The notes under the pieces: model-generated | Seen by the model: the letters and a program-made list of their open reading frames with translations, nothing else | Database searches by the model: none | Told to the model about the DNA's origin: nothing | In this document: in pieces, positions 50,927 to 60,000 of the stretch | How the letters are laid out: each line of letters starts with the position of its first letter | How positions within the stretch are numbered: position 1 is the first letter of the stretch | Translations under genes and position numbers: made by a program | Source: Pirellulimonas nuda | GTDB lineage: Bacteria > Planctomycetota > Planctomycetia > Pirellulales > Lacipirellulaceae | Assembly: GCF_007750855.1 (NCBI RefSeq) | Contig: NZ_CP036291.1 | Coordinates: forward strand, 4,464,001 to 4,528,000 | Length of the DNA stretch: 64,000 bases | Direction of reading: 5' to 3'

Positions 50927-52338
50927 TGCACCCCCTCCACCACGGCCGGACGCCGCTGCGTTAGTTTCGACAGCAAGGCGTAGATGACGCCGCACGCAAT
51001 CCAGCAAGGCAGCGGCAAGAAGTACGGCGGCGTGCCGTAGTAGGTGAACAGCCACATCGCGATGCCGACCGGCAGCAGCCACGCCACGATCACCGCCACG
51101 TTGAAACCGATCCCCGACTTCGCGGCGTAGCTGGACTCAAACCCCAGCCGGGGCGCCAGGTAGTGATCAACCACGATCACCGCGCCCACCGGAGCCAGGA
51201 TGGTGCCGTAGATCCCCACGAAGTCCAGCAACTGCATCGCAAACGCCGGAAAAACGCTGGCGATGGTGCACACCGCCCCGGCCAGCACGGTGCCGGTGAC
51301 GCGCGACATCGAGGGGAACATCCCTTGGAACGCCAAGCCGGCGCGGTAGATCGTTGGGTTGGCGGTGGTCCAGCCGGCGATGATCACGCACAGCACGCCC
51401 GCCCAGCCGACCGCGTCGAACACCATGTCGCCCGGCGGCTTCCCTTCGGCGGGGTCGACCCCGTGCACACGCACCCAGTACACCAACAGCAACGCGGCGC
51501 AGATCCACGCGATGTAGTGCCCCAAGAACATCCCGGCGGACGACGCCCAGCCGTAGCTGGGCTTCTTGGCGAACCGCAGCACCGAAAGGTCCGCCATCCC
51601 CAGGTGCATCGCCGCGTTGCAGAACCACGCAAAGCAGACGATGCCCCAGAAGCCGATCTTGGGCTCGCTCCCCTCGGTCGCCCCCAGCAGCGAGACGACG
51701 TCGGTGGTGCCCAGCCGCGCCAGCACCGTCACGCCGCACGCCACAAACATCAGGAACATCCAGGGCGCCGCCACCTGACTCACCTTGGCCACCACCGCGT
51801 AGCCCTTGGCGGCGACCAGCGTCATCACCGCGCCGATCGCCAAACAAATCAGCACCCACGGCGCGCCGGTCGGCATCCGATCCGCGAACGTGGGCATCTG
51901 CACCGCGTCGCCAAACGGCACCCCGACCGCCGTAGCGGACACGGTCACCATGGCGCCCGCCAGGAAGCAGAACAGCAGCCCGTTGGCGAAGTTGTAAAGC
52001 GTCACCAGGTCGCGCCCGCAGATCTTCTCTAGCTGGTAGTAGAGGGTGAGCCGCTGGCTGGTGGCGATGGGAGCGGTGACGTACCGCCACGTCAGCACCG
52101 CCAGCAGGTTGCCCACCAGCAGGCCCACGATCAGGTCGAACGCGTCGGCGCCCCAGGCGACGAACAGCGGCCCGATCATGAACTCGGTCCCCGCCGTGTG
52201 CTCGCCGGCGTACATGCCCCAGAACGAGCCGGCGCCCTGCAGCGCCCGATCGGGCACCCGCTCGCGCTCATACTCGCCCGAGGCGGCTTCGTTCTCGTCC
52301 GACACGTCGGCGTCACTCCAGAAATAGGGGGACGCCAC
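50923..52338 (-). CDS. NCS1-family nucleobase/cation symporter
   Basis: About 471 residues with a GTG start at 52338; TTG 52401 is possible but adds 21 non-family residues. Around twelve membrane helices. The helix-1 region AGSFWGMYAGEHTAGTEFMI is a hallmark of NCS1 purine/cytosine/hydantoin carriers, and ICLAIGAVMTLVAAKGYAVV, GWTTANPTIYRAGLAF and LAPVGAVIVVDHYLAPRLGF continue the pattern. Imports a nucleobase or related compound with sodium or protons; the substrate is not predictable. A short membrane protein follows with an ATGA overlap. Confidence 0.85.
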   Translation of the reverse strand: MASPYFWSDADVSDENEAASGEYERERVPDRALQGAGSFWGMYAGEHTAGTEFMIGPLFVAWGADAFDLIVGLLVGNLLAVLTWRYVTAPIATSQRLTLYYQLEKICGRDLVTLYNFANGLLFCFLAGAMVTVSATAVGVPFGDAVQMPTFADRMPTGAPWVLICLAIGAVMTLVAAKGYAVVAKVSQVAAPWMFLMFVACGVTVLARLGTTDVVSLLGATEGSEPKIGFWGIVCFAWFCNAAMHLGMADLSVLRFAKKPSYGWASSAGMFLGHYIAWICAALLLVYWVRVHGVDPAEGKPPGDMVFDAVGWAGVLCVIIAGWTTANPTIYRAGLAFQGMFPSMSRVTGTVLAGAVCTIASVFPAFAMQLLDFVGIYGTILAPVGAVIVVDHYLAPRLGFESSYAAKSGIGFNVAVIVAWLLPVGIAMWLFTYYGTPPYFLPLPCWIACGVIYALLSKLTQRRPAVVEGVQ

Positions 52339-52429
52339 GGCGCCCAGAAAAGCAGTGTCGACACAATAGTTGCCCGCATGCCGACGTGTCAACGCAAGCA
52401 ACTCTTCTCACGGCCGGTGAAAGAAAGAT

Positions 52430-52585
52430 GGAACCGCCAATACGCCACGAGCGCCAAGTTCGCCAAGACGAGGGTAGCCAAGTTGCCGGCCCCCAAACCG
52501 AGGTGACCCCGTTCGTCTGGACCAGCCTGTTATCCGGTCAATCTTTCCTTGGCGTTCTTGGCGCTCGTGGCGTCTTGGCGGTTCC
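52430..52585. repeat. Intergenic hairpin, family A, second copy
   Basis: Arms 52430-52468 and 52547-52585 (GGAACCGCCAATACGCC against GGCGTCTTGGCGGTTCC) pair along about 35 of 39 positions. It lies between divergent genes (NCS1 transporter and FAH), so it is in a promoter region, unlike the copy at 1507-1677 between convergent genes. Confidence 0.75.
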
Positions 52586-52609
52586 CGTACGTAGCGTCAC
52601 ACTAACGCC

Positions 52610-53428
52610 ATGAAAATCATCCGCTTCCAAGACCCCGCCGGCGATGTTCGGCTCGGCCGGCTGCACGACGACGACTCGGTCACCCTGCTCAATGGGGACC
52701 TGCTGGGCGGCCCCACCGACACCGGCCAGGGGGCCGAGGTCGCCAAGCTGCTCGCCCCGCTCGAGCCGGTCGACATCCTCTGCATCGGCCTGAACTACGC
52801 CAAGCACGCCGAGGAGGGGGGCAAGGGGCTCCCGGAGCACCCCGTGCTGTTCATGAAGAGCACCGGCGCGCTGCAAAACCCCGGCGACCCCATCGTGCTG
52901 CCCCGCACGCTGCGGAGCGACACGGTCGACTACGAGTGCGAGCTGGCCGTGGTGATCGGCCGCGACTGCAAGAACGCCTCGCGTGCGTCGGCCCTCGACT
53001 ACGTGCTGGGCTACACCTGCGGCAACGACGTCTCGGCCCGCGACTGGCAGCGTAACGGCGGCGGCGGGCAGTGGTGCCGGGGGAAAACGTTCGACACGTT
53101 CTGCCCGCTGGGCCCCTGCTTGGTGACCGCCGACGACATCCCCAACCCGAACAACCTGGCCATCAAGACGCTGCTCAACGGCCAGGCGATGCAGGACTGG
53201 ACCACCGCCGACATGATCTTCGACGTGCCGCGCCTCGTTGAGTTCCTCAGCGCCAGCACCACGCTGCGGGCCGGCACGGTGATCCTGACCGGCACGCCGC
53301 ACGGGGTGGGATTCGCCCGCACGCCGCCGGTGTGGCTCAAGCCGGGGGACGAGGTGACCGTCGAGATCGAAGGGATCGGCCGGCTCACCAACCCCGTGGT
53401 GGAAGAATCGACAGACGCGGCCGAATAG
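52610..53428 (+). CDS. Fumarylacetoacetate hydrolase-family enzyme
   Basis: 272 residues. FAH-domain signatures: ILCIGLNYAKHAEEGG near 57, PVLFMKSTGALQNPGDPIVL, the metal-binding Glu residues in TVDYECELAVVIGRD near 105-118, and Asp in GYTCGNDVSARDWQ near 138, then ILTGTPHGVGFARTP. The family hydrolyses or decarboxylates 2-oxo acids in aromatic or sugar-acid breakdown; this one is the ~270-residue class typical of acylpyruvase or ketodeoxygluconate-type enzymes. Substrate unresolved. Single gene. Confidence 0.88.
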   Translation: MKIIRFQDPAGDVRLGRLHDDDSVTLLNGDLLGGPTDTGQGAEVAKLLAPLEPVDILCIGLNYAKHAEEGGKGLPEHPVLFMKSTGALQNPGDPIVLPRTLRSDTVDYECELAVVIGRDCKNASRASALDYVLGYTCGNDVSARDWQRNGGGGQWCRGKTFDTFCPLGPCLVTADDIPNPNNLAIKTLLNGQAMQDWTTADMIFDVPRLVEFLSASTTLRAGTVILTGTPHGVGFARTPPVWLKPGDEVTVEIEGIGRLTNPVVEESTDAAE

Positions 53429-53437
53429 GACGCGGAT

Positions 53438-53989
53438 CTAGCTGCCGAGTTCGATGGCCTTGCCGAGCTCGCTGGCCAGCCGGTCGACGTTGTGGCCGCT
53501 CCAGATGCTGCGGCCGTTCTTGAAGATGTAGAACGTGGGGATGCCCTGGATGCCGAGCGCGTCGAACATCGGCTGGGCGCCGTAGGCGACGGGCCAATCG
53601 AAGCCCTCGGTCGAGTCGATGACCTGCTCGATCTTCGCGCGGTCCGACTCGGGCTCGGAGGTGAGGCCGACAAACGTCACGCCCGGCTCGTCGCCGTAGA
53701 TGCGGTGGATCTCGGCGAAGTTGGGGAGCGACGCCCGGCAGGGCCCGCACCAGGTGGCCCAGCAGTCGACCACCAGCAGCCCCTTGCGCAGCTCGGCCGT
53801 TTCGGGGGGGGCTTCGGTGTTCAGCCAGCCGTCGACCATCATCATCGGCGGCAGCGCCACCGGCCTGTGCGGCGGGCCGTCGCCGCGCCACCACAACTGC
53901 ACGGCGATCATCACCACGGTCAGCACCGCCACCAGGGTGATGAACTTGGCTTGGTCGCTCTTGCTGCGTGGCGGGGGTTGGTAGGGCAT
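53438..53989 (-). CDS. TlpA-like membrane-anchored thioredoxin
   Basis: 183 residues. One N-terminal membrane anchor (FITLVAVLTVVMIAVQLWW, about 16-34) puts the thioredoxin domain outside the cytoplasm. The active site is VVDCWATWCGPCRASLPNFA near 73-92 with the CGPC redox pair; the cis-Pro is in GIQGIPTFYIFKNG near 147. The region between matches TlpA/ResA-type proteins that keep cysteines reduced, often for cytochrome c maturation. A Met-rich PPMMMVDGW follows the anchor. Confidence 0.88.
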   Translation of the reverse strand: MPYQPPPRSKSDQAKFITLVAVLTVVMIAVQLWWRGDGPPHRPVALPPMMMVDGWLNTEAPPETAELRKGLLVVDCWATWCGPCRASLPNFAEIHRIYGDEPGVTFVGLTSEPESDRAKIEQVIDSTEGFDWPVAYGAQPMFDALGIQGIPTFYIFKNGRSIWSGHNVDRLASELGKAIELGS

Positions 53990-54020
53990 TTTTTTTGCTG
54001 TTAGCGGTCAGCCTTCGAAG

Positions 54021-54057
54021 GTAGGGTGCGATGAAGCGCAGCGCAATCGCACCCTAC
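54021..54057. terminator. Hairpin after the giant pseudopilin-like gene
   Basis: GTAGGGTGCGAT at 54021-54032 pairs exactly with 54046-54057, a 12-bp stem with a 13-base loop containing a further GCGC pair. It lies 15 bases beyond the gene's stop on the minus strand and before the TlpA-like gene on the same strand. No strong T-run. Confidence 0.6.
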
Positions 54058-54071
54058 AGCTACGCGCTTCG

Positions 54072-57000
54072 TCACTCGATGCGTCGCTTCACCAGGATCA
54101 TCTTCTCGACGTTCACATCCTCGCCCGGTTTGAACGCTACCGGTAGGGTGCGGTCGACCAGGTAGAACGCGCGGTGCCGCTGGATGTCGCCGGTCTGATG
54201 GCCCAGCTCTTGGGCCAGTTGGTACCCTTCTGGGTAGACCTTGTCGTACAGCGTGCGGTCGCCGAGGAAGCGGGCCCGGACCGCGGTTTGGATCGCGGCG
54301 TCGGGGTCGTTCCAATCGGGCGCCGGCTTGACCTCGAAGTACCCCACCGTCACCCACACCGCGAACACGCCGCTGCGGGTGCTGGCGATGCTGGAGAGGC
54401 GGGTGATGGGGTTGTAGTACAGCGGCGCGTTGCGGTCGCCGTCGATCATGCGGGGGAACGAGTAGCGCGTCGGGCCGTTGCGGGTCTGCACGACCGGGCC
54501 CCCCTTGGTGGCGTCGGAGAACAACGGAACGCGTTGGTGCGGGCCCTGGTTGCCCGTTGGGGAGAGCGTGACGGCGACCGCCGTGCCGTTGGGTTGGAAC
54601 AACCACTCGTCGTCGGCGGAGGGGTTGTACGGGTCGCCGGTGCCGGCCTGCACCAGACCCGCCTCGGAGGGGTCGTCCACCAGCCCGTTGTCCAGGTTGT
54701 TCAGCGTGCCGCCGGCCAGGTCGTCGCCCAGCACGTCGTTCATCGTGTCGCGGCCGTACAGGCCGTCGCCGTCCGCCTTGTCGTCGGCCAGCGTGTCGGA
54801 CGCGTTGTCGTTCAGCTCGAACCAGCGGTAGTGCCGGCGGCCCCACGCGGCGTCGGCGCCGGGAGAGTAGGGGTGCGAACGCAGCAGGCCGCTCTCGGCG
54901 CCGATCCGCACCATCTGCGGCAGCGGCGACAGGTCGCCCTCGTCGCTGCCGCGGAACGGGTTGGCGAAGAAGGTCGGGAAGTTGGCGTTGAGCGCCCGGC
55001 CGTGCACGTCGGGCAGGCCGTACTGATTGCCGATCGGGAACCGGTCGCCCGTGCCCGAGTCGCCGTAGCCGCGGCGGCTCAGCAGCACGTCGCGCCAAGC
55101 GGGGCCGAGCTGGCTCAGTTGGCCGGCGTTCACGCGGGCGTCTTGCTCGCGGTGCATGACTCCGTCGTACGTCACCGACCAGTGCGACGGGGGGGTGCTG
55201 GCGGTCCCCGGCGTGTAGCGGCCGATTACCGTGTTCAGGTTCACGCGGCCCGGCTCGCGCCAGCTATCGACCAGGTTGAACGGCGCCAGCAGGTCGGCGG
55301 TCGGCTCGTTGAGGCCGTCGGTCGCCAGCGGGGTGAAGACCGACGGGTTGAAGCGGGTCTGGGCGCCGACAAACGGGCTCGGCACGCGGACGTAGTTCAT
55401 GATCCGGTGGAAGTTGGGCGCGCCGCCGGCCGAGGGGATCAGGTCCCCGTCTGGGTCGGCGCCGGGGTCCAGGATGCTGTCCTCCGGCACGATCGCGTAG
55501 ATCGAGGGCTCGGTGGCGCTCTGGAAGTAGTTCATCAGTTGACCGAACGGGTAGCGCCCGTTGTTCAGCCGGCCGATGTTGGTCACGTTCGGGCGGGTGA
55601 GGTTGAAGAAGTCGCCCTTGTAGGGGTTGGGCTGGTCGCTGCCCCCCACGAGCCCGCCGCTGTAGCGGGCCAGCATCCGTGTGCCCCCCTCGGCCGGCAC
55701 TTGCAGCAGCTCGCCCGGACCGGAGAACGGGCGGTTGTTCCACGCCAGCCAGGTGTAGGTCGAGTTGTGGAACGACCCGGTGTGGGGCGAGCCCAGCAGG
55801 TCGCCGAAGGCGCCGTCGGCGTTTATGTCGGCGGGACCCGCGGTGTAGAAGTTGGGGTCGATGCCGCCGTTGCTGTTCAGGTCGACCCCCGCGCCATCAG
55901 AAACTCGATCGCCGGGGTCGTCTGGATTGGGAATCCGTGGGTCCTCGAACGTCTGCTGCGTGTAGGGGCCGCCGTAGGCGTTGTTCATGTAGCCCAGCGA
56001 GTGGCGGATCGGGAAGTCGACCACGTGCTGCTCGGGGATCAGGTCGTCGATGTCCATACGCCCGTCGCCGTGCAGGTCGGAGACCGCTTGGCCCGTGTCG
56101 GGGAACGTCACCCCCGGCGGCCACGGCAGGTAGGCCTCGGTGGCGTCGCCGGCCGGGCGGGGCTGGTGCGAATGGACGAACGAGCTCTTGTTGCCGGTGG
56201 CGCCGTGCATGCGGTTGCGGCCCGTCAGGCGGATCGCCTTGAGGTCGGGCAGCGTGCTGCCGGTCTCTTGCTTCCACAACAGCCGGTCCTGGATCACGGG
56301 CCCACCGGCGCCGGGGATGGTGCCGTGGAAGCCGCGCTCCAGCGACGAGAGGGTCATGATGAACGCCCCCCCCGAGCTGTTGGCGGAGCTGAACGGGCGG
56401 CCCGGCGGCATCTTGGGCGCGGTGTCGGGCATCTCCGATCGGTACCGGTGCAGGTCCTCGGGCGCCTGCAAGCCGCTGTTGGCCAGCGAGCGACGCAGGG
56501 TCGGCGCCGCGGGGTCGGGCCCCAGCTCCTCTTCGGCGGGATCGGTCCCGTTGTAGCTGGTCAGGTCGACCGGCGCCGAGTCGAGCGTCAGGTAGGGGTT
56601 CACCGCCAGGCCGGGGACATACTGCGCGTCGCCCGGTGCGGGGTTCCAGGGGGCCAGCGGGTTGGCCAGGCGTTGCAGGTGGACGCTCCGCCAGTTGGGG
56701 GTGGTGTGGTTCTCAACCAGGGCGCGGACGATGTCGAACGGCTCGTCGAACGGCCACGACTCGTCTTTGCCTTCGCCGCCGCCGCTGAACTCCCCTTCTC
56801 CCTTGGCGAAGCTGGGGCGCCAGATCCGCTGCGGGATGTTCCCCACGTCGCTCCGCGACAGCTCGATCTGCCGCAGCAAGTAGCCGTCCAGCGGTTCGGA
56901 GAAGCTCATCCCCTTGACCGGCACCGCGACCGCGGGCTGCACCTGCCGCTGCATCAGGGGCGCAGAGGCCCGCAGCAGCGGGTTGGGGGTCGCGGTGGTC

Positions 57001-60000
57001 CGGGCGATGGCGCCCATGTCCGTGACGTTCCCCTCGAACTTGCCGTCCTGGTTGCCGTCCATCACGGCGCTCTCGTTCCCCGCGTTCAGGGCGAAGGTCA
57101 CCCCGTGGGCGTCCGGGTTGGGGGTCGGCATCAGCTCGAGCCGCCGCACCCGGTCGGGGCGGTAGTTCTCGTCGCGCGGCGTGCCGTCGCTGGGGGCGAC
57201 CGACCGCGACACCCGCCCGATGGGCGTAATGCAGCGGCCCGGGTAGTCCTTGCTGGGGACGTTGCCGCCGCGGGCCTCGTCGCTGTGCACGTAGCCCATG
57301 GTGCCGACCACCGCGAAGCGGCCCGGCAGGACCGGCGCGATCGGGATGTCGGAATTGAACGCGTCGCCCGGCAGGCTGTTCAGGTCGCCCGAGTTGAACA
57401 CGTCGCGGGCCAGCGGCACAAAGCGGTGCTGGAAGACCTGCAGGTAGCGCAGGTTCGGGTCGCCCTGCGACTCGACCTGGGTCGGGATGTACACGCTGTC
57501 CGGGAACGCGCGGGCGTTGCGGTCCGCGCGGAGGTAGCTCTGCCAGTCGCTGGGGATGAGCGCCAGCGGGATGTCGATCGAACGCAACGGGATGCGGACG
57601 TTCAGGTTCTGCGGGTTGCGGCCGAAGTTGTTGGCCGTGGTCCCCGATGTGCCGAGGCTGGTGTTGCTGGTGAAGTACATCGCCCGCTCGATGTACTGCC
57701 GCGGCATGTACATCTTGATGCGGTCTTCGATGGGGAGTTGGTTGAACTGGTCGGTGCTCTGCGTGCCGTAGGGGGGGAACTTCTGGTCGTTGGCCCGCCC
57801 GTTGACGCGCGGCATCTGGTCGCCGGGGAACGTGGGGAAGTCGGGGTCGTAGAGCCGCAGCGACTGCGGGTGGGCCTGCCCGTCGCTCCAGCCCGCGGTG
57901 CGGCTCCGCAGCGAGTAGGCCTGGGCGCTGAGGTCGGTCCCCGCCGCCAGGTCCTCGTAGACGTACGGGAAGTTCTCGGCGGGGGCGCCCCCCTCGGTCC
58001 CTTCGCCGGCCACGGCGGGGGAGCCGTCCATCAGGTCGCCGTTGCGCAGCCAGGGGTGCTCTTCGACCGCGATCAAACGCCACACCGGCGACGGCTTGAC
58101 GTTGGGCCCGGCGCCGCTGAGGCGGTTGAGCACGACTCCCTGCATCGGCGCCGGCTCCCTGCGGTTGCCGTCGCCGTCTAGGTCGAACATGTCGGGCATC
58201 GCTTCGTCGAAGTTGCCGTCGTTGTCCAGGTCGAACTCGTCGCGGCGTTGGTACAGCTCTGCGGGGAGCTGGCCGTCGGGGCTGTGGGGGTTGTAGAGCT
58301 CGACGATGCCGGCGCCCAACGGGCGGAGCCGCTGGTCGAGGTCGTCCTCGAGCGGCTTGCCCTCTTCGTCGACGTCGCCGATCTTGTGGTTGGTCTTCTC
58401 CTCTTGGTCCAGCTCGAGCGAATTGGCGAGGTTGGTCTCTTCGAAGCCGCCGATGTCTTCCAGCCGGCGGTCGTGCAGGCCGAGCGTCTCGGTAATGAGC
58501 AGCTCGGGACGCTCCGTGCCCCACACCACGCCGCGGGTGCGGTCGAGCCACGAGACCTCGTCGCTGTTGGGCCGCTGCACCGGGGCGGCGAAGCCGGCGC
58601 CGGTCACCTCGACCACGTACCGCGCGTTCTCGTCGGTCGCCAGGTCGCCGTCCAGCGGGTAGATCTGCCCCCCCGCGCGGTCCACCACGTTCCAGCCGTC
58701 CCACGGGTTCTCGTCGTACTCGAACTCGCTGTTGATCACGTCCGGGTCGCGCATGTCTGCGCAGTTGATGGCCCACTGGGCTACCTGCCGGCAGGTGAGC
58801 TTGCGGAGCGCGAGGCGCCGCGCCTCGGCCTTCTGCTGCGGCGTGGGGTTGTTGCCCGTGCCGGCGATGGCGCGGGCGATGTGCCACGCGGGGCTGCCGT
58901 TGTGGCCGTGCGCGGGGATCCGCTTGGTGTTGTCGCGGACGTCGAAGATCTGCTGCTTGTTCGGCGCGCTGTCCGGGTCGATGTAGTCCATCACCTGCGG
59001 GTCGTCCGGGTCCCACGGCGCCAGGTAGTTCTCGTCCATCAGCAGCAGCATCAGGCAGTACAGGTGCCGGGCGTAGAGCTGGCGGGCCATGCGGGCGTCG
59101 TCGTGGATCTTCTGCCCCGCCGGGGTCACCGCGCCGCGGCCGGTGGCGTCCTGGCCCTGGGTGTAGTCGAACGCAAACGGCCCGCCGGGTTGGCTGGCCC
59201 ACAGGCTGTCGACGATCGGCTCGGCGACGCCGGCGGAATTAACCAGCCAGTCCGCGGCGGTTAGCGCGCCGTCGCCGTTGCGGTCGGCGTAGAAGCGGCC
59301 GTCGCCGTCCAGGTCGATGTAGGGCTCGTTGTCCCACACGCCGTTGCCGTTGCTGTCGACCCACGGCTCGCCCGCTTCCTGGGGCTCGTCGACCACGCCG
59401 TTGCCGTTGTTGTCGCGTCCGTCGCCGAAGGGGCGGTTGAGGTCGAGCTTCATGCCGCCGAGGGTCTCGGGCGCCATCAGGCCGCCGAAGCTGGCGACGT
59501 TGGTGCGTACCTGGTTGGACGTGGCGGTGTTGTCGCCGTTGATCACTAGGTTCACCGACAACGCCAGCGCCGCATTGGTGGCGGGCACGGCGGGGCCGTA
59601 CACGCCGTCGCGCTTGAGCCCCAGCACCACCCGGTAGCGCAGGTAGTCGATGAGCCTGGCGCGGACCGGCGGGTTCTCACGCATCACCACCACGTAGTCG
59701 TCGCAGCCCTGATTGAACAGCGTGTCGTACTGGCCCGACTGCGAGGCGACGTAGACAGCGAACGTCTCGCTGCCGTCGTCGATTTGGCCGTTCTGGTCGT
59801 CGTCGCCGTTCTCCGGCGCGCTATTCTTGGTCGGGTCGAGCGGGCGCCCCGGCCGGCCGTCGGCGCCGTTGATCAGTCGGCGCGACCAGTCTTCGCTGCT
59901 CGCCGGCACGTCGAAGCTGTCGCTGGTCACGCTGCGGCGGTTGATCGCCGCGGTGATTTGCGCCTGGGCGAGCTGGGCCGGCGTGGCCGCGTAGGCCTGC

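Noticed and set aside
54174..58181. A 1,335-codon open frame on the plus strand opposite the giant protein
   Set aside because: Its composition (Val/Gly/Arg/Ala) and lack of any motif mark it as the antisense shadow of the real minus-strand gene, which has a ribosome-binding site, membrane helix and GspK-like motifs.
56713..59202. An 829-codon frame on the same strand as the giant gene
   Set aside because: It is an Arg/Pro-rich alternative frame within the giant gene, with no independent start signal or motif.
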